DNA of 64,000 nt from Streptomyces roseolilacinus (GTDB lineage Bacteria; Actinomycetota; Actinomycetes; Streptomycetales; Streptomycetaceae): positions 310,001 through 374,000 of the forward strand of contig NZ_BMSV01000004.1 of the NCBI RefSeq assembly GCF_014649335.1, written 5' to 3'. The position numbers and the translations under genes are program-made. Below the pieces are notes generated by a model that had not been told where the DNA came from, did no database searches, and saw nothing but the letters and a program-made list of their open reading frames with translations. The stretch's first letter is position 1; each line of letters opens with the position of its first letter. Below, one piece after another: positions 16,423-25,185 of the stretch.

Positions 16423-16767
16423 ATGAGGACAGACGCGGTGCGCGGCCACTTGGACGGACTCCTCCTGGCCGTGCTCGAACCGGGCCCGCTGCACGGCTAC
16501 GCGATCATCGCGGCCGTCCAGCAGCGCAGCGGGGGCGCGCTCGAACTGCGCACGGGCACGATCTATCCGGCGCTCCAGCGGCTGGAGCGGCTCGGCCTGC
16601 TCAAGAGCAGCTGGGACTCCGTCGGTGAACGACGTCGCCGCTGCTATGAGCTGACCGAGGCCGGCAGGCGTAGCCTGGCCCATGAGCGGAACGCCTGGCA
16701 GGAGTTCACGACGGCGATCGGCTCGGTCCTCAACCCGACGACACCCTCGACGGGACTGGCCACATGA
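16423..16767 (+). CDS. PadR-family transcriptional regulator
   Basis: The 114-aa protein has the PadR winged-helix pattern: LLLAVLEPGPLHGYAIIAAV, then RTGTIYPALQRLERLGLLKS, then a RRRCYELTEAGRRSLA wing. PadR proteins repress neighbouring genes and respond to small ligands. The start is ATG 16423; no ribosome binding site is evident. Its stop overlaps the start of the next gene (ATGA), which encodes a protein with a permease-prefix domain. That PadR pairing is common in Actinobacteria. Divergent transcription from the membrane gene set suggests it represses both units. Confidence 0.9.
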   Translation: MRTDAVRGHLDGLLLAVLEPGPLHGYAIIAAVQQRSGGALELRTGTIYPALQRLERLGLLKSSWDSVGERRRRCYELTEAGRRSLAHERNAWQEFTTAIGSVLNPTTPSTGLAT

Positions 16768-17489
16768 GCACCGGGGTGGGCATGGAGACGAGCATCGGCG
16801 CCGCGGCGTCCGGCAAGCGGCGTCCCGCCGTTCCCTCCGATCCCATCGACGCGTACGTGGCGGCCCTCGCGGACTCCCTGCGGGGCCCCAGCCGCACCAA
16901 GTCCCGCCTCGTCGCGGAGATACGGGACGGCCTGGACGACGCGGTCTCGGCGCACACCCGCGCGGGCGTCCCCTACGAGCGGGCGGCCGAGCTGGCCGTG
17001 CGCGACTTCGGTTCGCCCGACCACCTGGCGCCGACGTTCCAGTACGAGCTGACCATCGCCCAGGCCCGGCGCACCGCCCGTGCCGCCGCGCTCACCGTGC
17101 CGCTCGCCGTCGCCTGCTGGCTGCTGATCTGGACGGCCAGCCACGACACCGCCACCTGGCAACTGCCGCGGACCACCTCGCTGCTGACGGTGCACCTGGT
17201 CGCCGTCGCCGCCGTGGCGTCGGTCCTCGCCGCGGCGACGCTCGCCGCGACGGGGCGGCTCGCCCGCTGGCTGCCCACGCCGCACCGGCTGCCCCTCGCG
17301 GTGGCCTGGACGGGCACCGCGGCGAGCATCGCCATGGCCATCGCCGCGCTCGTCCTGGTCACCCTCTCCGTCGTCGTCACCAACTGGCCGCTCGCGGTGG
17401 CCGCCGGGGCGCTCGCCGCGGCGTCGCACGCCGTGGTGGCCTCCTCGGCCCGCACGTGCCGGCAGTGCGCCCGCCTGCCGGTGAACTGA
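16764..17489 (+). CDS. Permease-prefix-domain (HAAS-like) membrane protein
   Basis: The 241-aa protein has a soluble N-terminal helical domain (about 25-90; DAYVAALADSLRGPSRTKSRL, AAELAVRDFGSP) typical of the permease-prefix/HAAS signalling domain that is encoded next to PadR genes. Four membrane helices and a short CxxC-like tail (CRQCARL) follow. It overlaps the PadR stop codon by 4 bp. Proteins of this type are thought to act with PadR in sensing. The specific signal is unknown. Confidence 0.75.
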   Translation: MSTGVGMETSIGAAASGKRRPAVPSDPIDAYVAALADSLRGPSRTKSRLVAEIRDGLDDAVSAHTRAGVPYERAAELAVRDFGSPDHLAPTFQYELTIAQARRTARAAALTVPLAVACWLLIWTASHDTATWQLPRTTSLLTVHLVAVAAVASVLAAATLAATGRLARWLPTPHRLPLAVAWTGTAASIAMAIAALVLVTLSVVVTNWPLAVAAGALAAASHAVVASSARTCRQCARLPVN

Positions 17490-17641
17490 CGCCGCGTGCC
17501 GTGCGCATCCGTTGAAGCAGGCCGTCCCCGGCAGCGCCGCCGAGGGCCGACAACCGAGGACAGTCCGCCGCCGCGCCCCCTGCGCCCGGAGCCACGCGGA
17601 GGACCGGACCCCAGTACTCCGAGGCGGGGTGACGTGCGTTG

Positions 17642-18364
17642 GTGAGACCCGCGGGCCCGGGGCCCGCCCTGAGGCTGGTGCGCGCCGCCGTCTTCGCCGC
17701 CGTGTGCGTCCTGACCGCCGCGCTGGGGCACTCCCTCGCCGCCGACTCCCCGTTACCCCTCGACTTCCTCACCGGGGCCCTGGCCGTCACCACCGCGGCC
17801 GCCTGGTGGCTGGCCCGCGTCGAGCGCGGCGCCCTCCAGATCACGGCGACGACGGTCGGCGCCCAACTGGCCCTGCACACCCTGTTCTCCTTCGCGCCGG
17901 TCCCCGGCGGCGGCGGGCACCACCAGCACCAGCAGGAGGCCGTCGCCCTCCCGCAGAGCGTGTGCATGGGCGGCGCCGTCGACCCCGTCGCCCAGGCCGT
18001 GTGGCAGGCCCACACCGGTGCGGTGCCCCCGGCGCCGCCCGGACCCGAGTCGCCCGTCGCGTACGTGGTGCAGCTCCTCACCCACGGCTCCTGGACCATG
18101 TTCCTCGCCCACGTCCTGGCCGCCCTCGTGTGCGGGCTGTGGATGTGGCGCGGCGAGGCCGGGTTCTTCGCGATCGCCCGCTCCCTCCACTGCGCCTTCT
18201 TCGAGCCGCTGCGGCTCGCCCTCGCCGGGCTCCCCCCGGCGCGGCTCCTGGCCGTCCCGCGCGTGGCCCCCGTCGCGGTGCACCCGCGCCGGCTGCGCGA
18301 CCTGCTGCTGCGGCACGCCATGTCCCGGCGCGGCCCGCCACGGGGGCACCCGGTCCCCTGCTGA
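17642..18364 (+). CDS. Membrane protein with His-rich loop upstream of SigC-like factor, TTA codon
   Basis: The roughly 240-aa protein has four hydrophobic segments. The loop after the third is histidine- and glutamine-rich (GGGHHQHQQE), soon followed by SVCMGG, which looks suited to bind a metal such as copper; this is inference. I place the start at GTG 17642; TTG 17639 is possible. Codon 38 (17753-17755) is TTA, so expression is probably bldA-dependent. It precedes an ECF sigma gene by 161 bp on the same strand. Such membrane proteins next to ECF factors often act as sensors or anti-sigma factors. I do not recognise a named family. Confidence 0.65.
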   Translation: MRPAGPGPALRLVRAAVFAAVCVLTAALGHSLAADSPLPLDFLTGALAVTTAAAWWLARVERGALQITATTVGAQLALHTLFSFAPVPGGGGHHQHQQEAVALPQSVCMGGAVDPVAQAVWQAHTGAVPPAPPGPESPVAYVVQLLTHGSWTMFLAHVLAALVCGLWMWRGEAGFFAIARSLHCAFFEPLRLALAGLPPARLLAVPRVAPVAVHPRRLRDLLLRHAMSRRGPPRGHPVPC

Positions 18365-18525
18365 CCCGGCCGCCACGACGGCGGCCCGGCGAGGGACCGG
18401 TGCGAGCGTCTCCCACCCCTCCCCCTCGCACGTGCCCCGCCGCGCCGGTCCACGCCGGGCGGCGGGCACGCGTGGCCGGACGCCCCCGCGTCCGGCTGCG
18501 GCGCGCAGCAACGAAGGACGTTTCC

Positions 18526-19119
18526 ATGCCCACCCACCTCAGTGGCGTACGCGACCGTGCCGCCGTTCCCGACGACGAGCAGATCACCGACTGGGCCCTG
18601 GCCGCCGCCCGCGGCGACGCCACGGCGACGGAGGAGTTCATCGCCGCGACCCACCTGCACGTCTGGCGGTTCATCACCCGCGCCTGCGGCGACGCCCACA
18701 GCGCGGACGACCTCACCCAGGAGACCTACCTGCGGGCCCTGCGCAGCCTCCCCCGGTTCGCGGCGCGCTGCCACGCCCGGACCTGGCTGCTGTCGATCGC
18801 CCGCCGGGTCGTCGTCGACCGCTACCGGTCGAACGCCGCCCGCCCCCGCCTCGCCGACACGGCCGACTGGCAGGCGGCCGCCGAGCGCACCCAGCAGACG
18901 GGACTGCCCGGCTTCGACGAGGGCGTGGCCCTGCTCGACCTGCTGGAGTCGCTCGACCGGCCGCGCCGCGAGTCGTTCATCCTCACCCAGGTCAAGGGCC
19001 TCTCCTACGAGGAGGCCGCCTCGATCGCGGGCTGCCCGATCGGCACGGTGCGCTCCCGGGTCAACCGGGCCCGGCAGAACCTCACGCACCTGCTGAAGTC
19101 GGCGGAGTCCGCCGCCTGA
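18526..19119 (+). CDS. sigC: ECF sigma factor, SigC-like
   Basis: The 197-aa protein has region 2 (HSADDLTQETYLRALRSLPRF, then ARTWLLSIARRVVVDRYR) and region 4 (GLSYEEAASIAGCPIGTVRSRV), with no extra domain. The DDLTQETYLRA and PRFAAR...ARTWLLSIARR blocks closely resemble mycobacterial SigC. ATG 18526 has a GAAGGA ribosome binding site. No classical zinc anti-sigma gene follows. The upstream TTA-containing membrane protein is the likely partner. It ends opposite fbiC with a 13-bp terminator stem between. The symbol is given by resemblance and is tentative. Confidence 0.85.
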   Translation: MPTHLSGVRDRAAVPDDEQITDWALAAARGDATATEEFIAATHLHVWRFITRACGDAHSADDLTQETYLRALRSLPRFAARCHARTWLLSIARRVVVDRYRSNAARPRLADTADWQAAAERTQQTGLPGFDEGVALLDLLESLDRPRRESFILTQVKGLSYEEAASIAGCPIGTVRSRVNRARQNLTHLLKSAESAA

Positions 19120-19122
19120 ACG

Positions 19123-19159
19123 GGGGCGGCCGGGGCCCCTGACGAACCCCGGCCGCCCC
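19123..19159. terminator. Bidirectional terminator between SigC-like and fbiC genes
   Basis: Perfect 13-bp inverted repeat, 19123-19135 with 19147-19159, loop 11 nt, in the 55-bp gap between convergent genes. Pure G/C stem; no U-tract. Confidence 0.7.
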
Positions 19160-19174
19160 TCCCCCCTCGCGGGG

Positions 19175-21760
19175 TCACTCCGACAGGACGGGCAGCAGCT
19201 CCGGCAGGTGCCCGTCCGACGCCGCGGCCGCCGCCCGCCGCTCCTCGGGCACCTCGCCGTACAGCGTCGTGCGCGGCCGCGCCGGGCGGCCCGCCGCCTC
19301 CGCGATGGCGACGAGGTCCCGCACCGACTTGTAGGAGCCGTAACCGGACCCGGCCATGCGGGAGATCGTCTCCTCCATCAGCGTGCCGCCCAGGTCGTTC
19401 GCCCCGGACCGCAGCATCTCCGCCGCGCCGTCCGCGCCGAGCTTCACCCAGCTGGTCTGGATGTTCGGGATGTGCGGGTGCAGCAACAGCCGCGCCATCG
19501 CGGTGACCGCCCGGTTGTCGCGGACGGTCGGGCCGGGCCGGGCGATCCCCGCCAGGTACACGGGCGCGTTGGTGTGGACGAACGGCAGCGTCACGAACTC
19601 GGTGAACCCGCCGGTCTCCTGCTGGAGCCGGGCCAGCGTCCGCAGGTGGCCGAGCCAGTGCCGGGGCTGGTCCACGTGCCCGTACATCATCGTCGACGAG
19701 GACCGGATGCCCAGCTCGTGCGCCGTCCGGACGACCTCGATCCAGGTGGCGGCGGGCAGCTTGCCCTTGGTGAGGACCCACCGCACCTCGTCGTCGAGGA
19801 TCTCCGCGGCCGTGCCGGGGATCGAGTCGAGCCCGGCCTCCCGCGCGGCGGACAGCCAGTCGCGGATCGACAGGCCCGTCCGGGTCGCGCCGTTGACGAC
19901 CTCCATCGGTGAGAAGGCGTGCACGTGGATGCCCGGCACGCGTTCCTTCACGGCCCGCGCGATGTCGAAGTAGGCGGTGCCCGGCAGGTCCGGGTGGATG
20001 CCGCCCTGCATGCACACCTCGACCGCGCCCACGTCCCACGCCTGCGCGGCCCGGTCGGCGACCTGCTCCAGGGAGAGGGTGTACGCGTCGGCGTCCGTGC
20101 GCCGCTGGGCGAAGGCGCAGAAGCGGCAGCCGGTGTAGCAGACGTTCGTGAAGTTGATGTTGCGGGTGACGACGTACGTGACGTCGTCGCCGACGGCCGC
20201 CCTGCGCACGTCGTCGGCGATCCGGCACAGGGCGTCCAGCGCCGGGCCGTCGGCGTGCAGCAGCGCCAGCGCCTGCGCGTCGGTCAGCCGCGTCGGGTCG
20301 TCCGCCGCGGTGGCCAGCGCCTCCCGTACGTCGGTGTCGACGCGCTGCGGCACGAGGCCGGGCGCCGCGGCCTCCCGCAGGGCGTCCCAGTCGCCGTACA
20401 CGGCGTCGAAGTCGTCGCGCCGGTCGTGCGTGCGGCCCTCGGTGTCGATGGTGCGGTGCAGGTCGGTGCGGCCGGCCGCGGTGAACGCCTCGTCGGGCTC
20501 CTGCCAGGGCAGCCCCCTCGGCACCGCGTCCGGCCGGGCGAGCCCGGTGTCCGGGTCGGCGAGCGCGGTGACGTGCGGCAGCAGCCGCGGGTCCAGCCAC
20601 GGCTCGCCGCGCAGCACGAACTCCGGGTACACGCACAGCCGTTCGCGCAGCTCGAAGCCGGCGGCCGCGGACCGCTCGGCGAGCACCTCGATCTGCGGCC
20701 AGGGCCGCTCCGGGTTGACGTGGTCGATGGTGACGGGGGAGACCCCGCCCCAGTCGTCGATGCCCGCGCCGATGAGCCGCCCGTACGCCTCGTCGACGAG
20801 GTTCGGCGGGGCCTGGAGGCAGGCGGACGGGCCGAGCAGGTGCCGGGCCACGGCGACCGTCGCCACCAGGTCGTCCAGGTCCGCGTCGGGCGCGCCGCGC
20901 ATCGCCGTGTCCGGCTTGGCGCGGAAGTTCTGGATGATCAGCTCCTGGATGCCGTGGTACGCGCGGGCCACGCGGCGCAGCGCGAACAGCGACTCGGCGC
21001 GCTCCTCGTACGTCTCGCCGATCCCGATGAGCAGCCCGCTGGTGAACGGCACGGACGAGCGGCCCGCGTCCTCCAGCACCCGCAGCCGCACCGCCGGCTC
21101 CTTGTCGGGCGAGCCGTGGTGGGGGCCGCCGGGCTCGGACCAGAGCCGTTCGGCGGTGGTCTCCAGCATCATGCCCATGGACGGCGCGACGGGCTTGAGC
21201 CGCTGGAAGTCCGTCCACGACAGGACGCCCGGGTTGAGGTGGGGCAGCAGCCCGGTCTCCTCCAGGATCCGGATGGAGACGGCCCGCACGTACGCGAGGG
21301 TGTCGTCGTAGCCGTGCGCGTCCAGCCACTCCCGCGCCTGGGGCCAGCGGTCCTCCGGCTTGTCGCCGAGCGTGATCAGCGCTTCCTTGCAGCCGAGCGC
21401 GGCGCCCTTGCGGGCGATGTCGAGGACCTCGTCCATCGACAGGAACATCCCGTGCCCGGCGCGGCGCAGCTTGCCCGGCGCGGTCGCGAACGTGCAGTAG
21501 TGGCAGGTGTCGCGGCACAGCCGGGTGAGGGGGACGAAGACGCTCCTCGAGTACGTGATGACACCGGGCCGGCCCGCCTCGGCGAGCCCCGCGTCGCGCA
21601 CCCGGGCGGCCGAGGCGGCCAGTTGGTCGAGGTCGGCGCCGCGCGCCCGGAGCAGGACGGCGGCCTCGGTGACGTCGAGCGCGACCCCGTCCCTCGCCCG
21701 CCTCAGCGCGCGGCGCATGGCGTTGTCGGTCGGTCGGCTTCCGGTTCCCGTGGAGGTCAT
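19175..21760 (-). CDS. fbiC: FO synthase, bifunctional CofG/CofH (coenzyme F420 biosynthesis)
   Basis: The 861-aa protein contains two radical-SAM halves. The first [4Fe-4S] motif is CRDTCHYC (CofG half, diaminouracil side) and the second is CYTGCRFC after NINFTNV (CofH half, tyrosine side). Together they build FO, the deazaflavin core of F420, from tyrosine and 5-amino-6-ribitylaminouracil. Fusion of both halves is normal in Actinobacteria. I start it at ATG 21760 (MTSTGTG); a longer start has no support. This is a core gene; the S. coelicolor orthologue is SCO4429 to my memory, which fits the neighbouring afs locus. All iron-sulfur cysteines are intact. Confidence 0.97.
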   Translation of the reverse strand: MTSTGTGSRPTDNAMRRALRRARDGVALDVTEAAVLLRARGADLDQLAASAARVRDAGLAEAGRPGVITYSRSVFVPLTRLCRDTCHYCTFATAPGKLRRAGHGMFLSMDEVLDIARKGAALGCKEALITLGDKPEDRWPQAREWLDAHGYDDTLAYVRAVSIRILEETGLLPHLNPGVLSWTDFQRLKPVAPSMGMMLETTAERLWSEPGGPHHGSPDKEPAVRLRVLEDAGRSSVPFTSGLLIGIGETYEERAESLFALRRVARAYHGIQELIIQNFRAKPDTAMRGAPDADLDDLVATVAVARHLLGPSACLQAPPNLVDEAYGRLIGAGIDDWGGVSPVTIDHVNPERPWPQIEVLAERSAAAGFELRERLCVYPEFVLRGEPWLDPRLLPHVTALADPDTGLARPDAVPRGLPWQEPDEAFTAAGRTDLHRTIDTEGRTHDRRDDFDAVYGDWDALREAAAPGLVPQRVDTDVREALATAADDPTRLTDAQALALLHADGPALDALCRIADDVRRAAVGDDVTYVVTRNINFTNVCYTGCRFCAFAQRRTDADAYTLSLEQVADRAAQAWDVGAVEVCMQGGIHPDLPGTAYFDIARAVKERVPGIHVHAFSPMEVVNGATRTGLSIRDWLSAAREAGLDSIPGTAAEILDDEVRWVLTKGKLPAATWIEVVRTAHELGIRSSSTMMYGHVDQPRHWLGHLRTLARLQQETGGFTEFVTLPFVHTNAPVYLAGIARPGPTVRDNRAVTAMARLLLHPHIPNIQTSWVKLGADGAAEMLRSGANDLGGTLMEETISRMAGSGYGSYKSVRDLVAIAEAAGRPARPRTTLYGEVPEERRAAAAASDGHLPELLPVLSE

Positions 21761-22208
21761 TCCCCGAGGATACGAGCGGTCCCGGAGGCGGCGCGCACAG
21801 CTGTCCGGAAGCGGCGGGGCCACCGCCCGGCGGCCCGGCGGCAGCCGCTCGGCGGCGGACCGGCGGGCGCGCGTTCAGGCCCCTGTGGACGGGGACCCCC
21901 GGGGAACGTACGGTCGTCACGTCGCCCCCCGGAGGGGGTGCGGGACGGGGGTTTCGCATCATGGCGCGCAGTGGTCCGACCAGTTCGCCCGGCGGGGACG
22001 ACGCGCCCCGCGCGCGCCCCGCGGTCCGCTAGGGACCGAGCGACCGGTGCCCGCGGCCGTCCGGGCCGCCCCTCCCCCGCCCGTACGCGCTCTCCGCCGC
22101 TCCGCGCCCGCGCGGCCCGGAGCCGTCCCCCCACTCCCCCACCCCTCGTTTCCGGCACGCCCACGTCACCGGCACATCCACGTACCAGCGAACGAAAGGT
22201 TCAGACAC
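21761..22208. promoter_or_regulatory. Divergent region between fbiC and halogenase genes
   Basis: A 448-bp stretch with no gene I can support; it must hold both promoters. It includes G/C hairpin-forming runs around 21895-21950 and a long C-rich stretch before the halogenase start. I see no clear -35/-10 pair. Confidence 0.3.
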
Positions 22209-23978
22209 GTGCGGGAGTACTACGACGTCGTGATCATGGGTGGTGGCCCGGCCGGGTCCACCCTCGGAGCCCTGCTGGCCCAGCGCACCGACCTGCGGAT
22301 AGCGATCTTCGACCGGGAGGTCTTCCCCCGCGAGCACATCGGCGAGTCCTTCGCCCACCCCGTCGTCCCCGCGCTCCAGGAGAGCGGTGCGCTGGCGAAG
22401 GTCCTCGCCAGCCCCTGCTGGGTGAAGAAGTTCGGGGGCGTCTACGCCTGGGACCCCGAGCGGCCGAGCGTGGCCCTCTTCGACCAGGCGCCGTTCGAGA
22501 AGGACGGCGTGCACCGGTGGACCATGCACGTCAACCGCGCCGAGTTCGACCACATCCTGCTGGACCACGCCGCCGACGTGGGGGTGGAGGTCTTCCAGGG
22601 CGTCGCCGTCACCGCGTACGAACCGGGCGACCGGGGCGGCCTGGTGCGCCTCGGGGACGGCACGGCCGTGCGGGCCGGCTACTTCGTGGACGCGTCGGGC
22701 CGGCAGAGCAGCGTCTCCGCGGCCCGCAACAAGCGGGGCTGGCTGTCCCACTTCAAGAACATCGCCATCTGGCAGCACTTCACCGGCGGCCGGCAGACCC
22801 AGAACCTCGCGGCGGACTGGAACATCTTCACCGACGACAACCTGTCCCCGATCGGCTGCTTCGCCTTCCGCGACGGCTGGTGCTGGTACATCCCCGTCCC
22901 GAAGGTCGTCGACGGGAAGCGGGTCCTGACCCACTCGGTCGGCATCGTGACGAACCCGGCCGTCCTGAAGGAGCCGGGCCGGGACTTCACCGACCAGAGG
23001 ACGTTCCTGGAGACGGTGCGCCGGGTCCCGTACCTCGAGGAGCTGATCCAGGACGCCGTACCGGTCGCGGAGGACATGCTGACGGCGACCAACTACTCGC
23101 GGGTGAGCGAGGAGTTCGCCGACTACGACGAGCGGCACCTGCTGGTGGGCGACGCGGCGTTCTTCGTGGACCCGCTGTTCTCGTCGGGCGTCGCGGTCGC
23201 GCTGACGCAGGCGTCGGCGGCGGCGCTGCTGATCGGCGAGACCGTCGGCGGCGGGCTCGACGAGGTGGACCGGCGGGCCCTGTGGCAGGACTACAACGAC
23301 AAGTGGCACGGCACGGCCGAGACGTTCGCCCTGATGATCGACCAGTGGTACCACGCCATCGCGAAGAACAACCCGGGCAGCGTCTACTGGAACACCCGCG
23401 GGACGGGCGCCGACCTCGGCATCCGCGAGCAGACGTTCGACGCGCTGCTCAACACCTCGTTCCAGCCGACGCTGCTGGAGGTGCTGACGCACGGCTCCCG
23501 CAGGATCGAGGACCTGGACGCGGCGGGCCCCTACCTGGCGGCGACCGCGCTGGCCGACCCTGCGGGCCTGACCGGCGACGCGGTGGTGGCGCTGGCGCCG
23601 AACACGGCGATCCGCGACAGCGTGACGCTGGTGGTGCCCGGGTTCAAGGCGACCCACCCGCCGGCCACGGTCCAGCTGCCGCCCGCGGTCCTCGACGGCA
23701 TGGCGGACTACTGGCGCAACCCCCTCACCAACGCCGCGTCGGCTCCGTCGCCGCTGCGCGGCACGGTCCCGTGCAGGCGGATCCACTCCACGGAGGACCC
23801 GCACGGCCCCACCGTCGACGCGGACCCGCGCCGCGACGGGGTGGACGAGCTGTGGGCCCTGCTGAGCGCCGGCCCGGTCAAGTACGGGGAGATCGCCCCG
23901 CGCCTGACCCCGCTCCAGACGCGCCTGGTCAAGCGCATGTGCGTGGCGGGCTTCCTCCGGATCACCCCGGCGTCGTGA
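22209..23978 (+). CDS. Flavin-dependent halogenase (tryptophan-halogenase superfamily)
   Basis: The 589-aa protein has an N-terminal FAD motif GGGPAG (11-16), the halogenase-specific WxWxIP as WCWYIP (224-229) and LVGDAAFFVDPLFSSGV. Lysines at 73-74 in WVKKFGG match the position of the conserved active-site lysine in phenol/pyrrole-type halogenases. Such enzymes use FADH2, O2 and chloride or bromide to halogenate electron-rich aromatics, free or carrier-bound. The start is GTG 22209 behind GAAAGG. The last 60 residues look like a small winged-helix-like extension. No carrier protein or other biosynthetic gene is adjacent: it lies alone between fbiC and a DinB gene. It might serve the isonitrile cluster 7 kb away, but that is inference. 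Confidence 0.88.
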   Translation: MREYYDVVIMGGGPAGSTLGALLAQRTDLRIAIFDREVFPREHIGESFAHPVVPALQESGALAKVLASPCWVKKFGGVYAWDPERPSVALFDQAPFEKDGVHRWTMHVNRAEFDHILLDHAADVGVEVFQGVAVTAYEPGDRGGLVRLGDGTAVRAGYFVDASGRQSSVSAARNKRGWLSHFKNIAIWQHFTGGRQTQNLAADWNIFTDDNLSPIGCFAFRDGWCWYIPVPKVVDGKRVLTHSVGIVTNPAVLKEPGRDFTDQRTFLETVRRVPYLEELIQDAVPVAEDMLTATNYSRVSEEFADYDERHLLVGDAAFFVDPLFSSGVAVALTQASAAALLIGETVGGGLDEVDRRALWQDYNDKWHGTAETFALMIDQWYHAIAKNNPGSVYWNTRGTGADLGIREQTFDALLNTSFQPTLLEVLTHGSRRIEDLDAAGPYLAATALADPAGLTGDAVVALAPNTAIRDSVTLVVPGFKATHPPATVQLPPAVLDGMADYWRNPLTNAASAPSPLRGTVPCRRIHSTEDPHGPTVDADPRRDGVDELWALLSAGPVKYGEIAPRLTPLQTRLVKRMCVAGFLRITPAS

Positions 23979-23983
23979 CGGCG

Positions 23984-24074
23984 GCCGGTGCCGGACCCCC
24001 GTCCGGGCGGGCCCGGCACCGGCACCGGCGTGTGCCCGTCCGCCCCCGCGGCCGCCGTCCCGCGGCGGACGGGC
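23984..24074. terminator. Tandem hairpin terminators between halogenase and DinB genes
   Basis: Two 11-bp perfect stems: 23984-23994 / 24013-24023 and 24034-24044 / 24064-24074. They sit between convergent genes and probably stop transcription from both sides. Confidence 0.6.
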
Positions 24075-24104
24075 CCGCGGGGCGGGAGGGGTGGTCGTAC
24101 GCCC

Positions 24105-24608
24105 TCAGACGCCGGTGCGTCCGTCGGTCAGTTCGCGGATCGCGTCGAGGTGGCCGTTGTGGCGGGCGGTCTCCTCGATCAGGTGCAGGAGGATCCACCG
24201 CAGCGTGACGCGGACGCCGTCCCGGACGGGCTGCTTCGCCTCGGTGTCGAGGTCGTGCCCGGCGACCAGCCGGCGGAGGCGGTCGCTCTGCCCGGTGTAG
24301 TCGGCGAGCAGTCGCGGCAGGGGGACGTCGAGGGCGATCCGCATCTCCCGGTCGGGGTCCTCGGCGGTCCACGGGGTGTGGTCCTCGCCGCCCAGGAAGA
24401 CGACGTCCAGCCAGTAGTGCTCCACCCAGCGCAGATGGCTGATCAGTCCGGCGGCCGTCATGAGCGGGGAGTGCGGCAGCGGCGCCCCGCGCGCGTCCTC
24501 CTCGGAGAGGCCGTCGCACTTGGCGACGGCGGTGTCGCGGACGTAGTCGAGGAAGGTGAGCAGGTGGGCGCGCTCGTCCCGGGTGGGGGGCAGGTCGGTG
24601 CGTGTCAT
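24105..24608 (-). CDS. DinB-family (DUF664) protein
   Basis: The 167-aa protein shows the DinB four-helix pattern. HLRWVEHYWLDVVFLGG carries one metal-type His, and LLHLIEETARHNGHLDAIREL near the C-terminus carries the HxxxH pair. Members bind metal, and some are thiol-dependent (mycothiol or bacillithiol) transferases; most are uncharacterised. ATG 24608 (MTRTDLPPT) is chosen; the upstream extension has no similarity. It faces the halogenase convergently. Function unknown beyond the fold. Confidence 0.85.
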   Translation of the reverse strand: MTRTDLPPTRDERAHLLTFLDYVRDTAVAKCDGLSEEDARGAPLPHSPLMTAAGLISHLRWVEHYWLDVVFLGGEDHTPWTAEDPDREMRIALDVPLPRLLADYTGQSDRLRRLVAGHDLDTEAKQPVRDGVRVTLRWILLHLIEETARHNGHLDAIRELTDGRTGV

Positions 24609-24703
24609 CCCCGCATGCTCGCCGCCGCCCGGCACCCGTGTCGAACGGATTGACGGTCCGGCGTGCGGGCCGCGCGGTCCCCGCCCCGCCCCCCGGGGTG
24701 GCG

Positions 24704-25021
24704 TCAGTCGTTGACCGCGGTCAGCAGGAACGCCGTGTCCGTCACCGCCACCAGGCTGTGCCGCTCCGGCGGGATCAGGAAGAGGTCGCCCATCGTGAGC
24801 TCCACCTCCTCCGACGCGGTCTTCAGCTTCACGACCCCGCGCAGCACCTGCAGGGACGCCGCGGGCGGCGCGTTGTGCTCGTCGAGCCTGGTGCCGGCCG
24901 TGAGCGCGATGACCGTCTGCCGCAGCGGCCGCTCCCGCAGCAGCAGGTTGGCGCTGCGCCCGTGCTCCGAGCGGTGGGCGGCGACCAGGTGTTCCTCGGC
25001 GATGGCGTAGAGGTCGTACAT
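24704..25021 (-). CDS. Small single-domain cupin protein
   Basis: The 105-aa protein fits a single cupin barrel: LTAGTRLDEHNAPPAASLQVLRGVVKL and later GDLFLIPPERHSLVAV. One of the usual metal-ligand histidines is kept in each motif. ATG 25021 has an AGGGTGGA leader. Such short cupins are binding or regulatory proteins of varied role. No enzyme partner is evident nearby; it sits between a DinB protein and an amino-acid permease. Confidence 0.75.
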   Translation of the reverse strand: MYDLYAIAEEHLVAAHRSEHGRSANLLLRERPLRQTVIALTAGTRLDEHNAPPAASLQVLRGVVKLKTASEEVELTMGDLFLIPPERHSLVAVTDTAFLLTAVND

Positions 25022-25115
25022 ACGTCCACCCTGCACCCCCGGCGCCGGGGCCGCACGGGAAGCGCGTACGGACCGGCGATCCGGCCCGCCCGGCCGGGGG
25101 CGCGGGGCGGGAACG

Positions 25116-25154
25116 CCGCGCGGCCGGGGCCCCGGGGGGGCTCCGGCCGCGCGG
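25116..25154 (-). terminator. Terminator of the amino-acid permease gene
   Basis: Arms 25116-25131 and 25139-25154 are 16 bp with one mismatch (G.U in RNA), loop 7 nt, 32 bp after the permease stop codon. Confidence 0.6.
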
Positions 25155-25185
25155 TGGCTCAGGTGGGGGGTGGGAGGGGCGGGGT

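Noticed and set aside
19919..24208. 1429-aa plus-strand frame across fbiC and the halogenase
   Set aside because: Runs antisense to fbiC and out of frame with the halogenase, with repetitive Arg/Gly/Val composition; both real genes have full motif sets.
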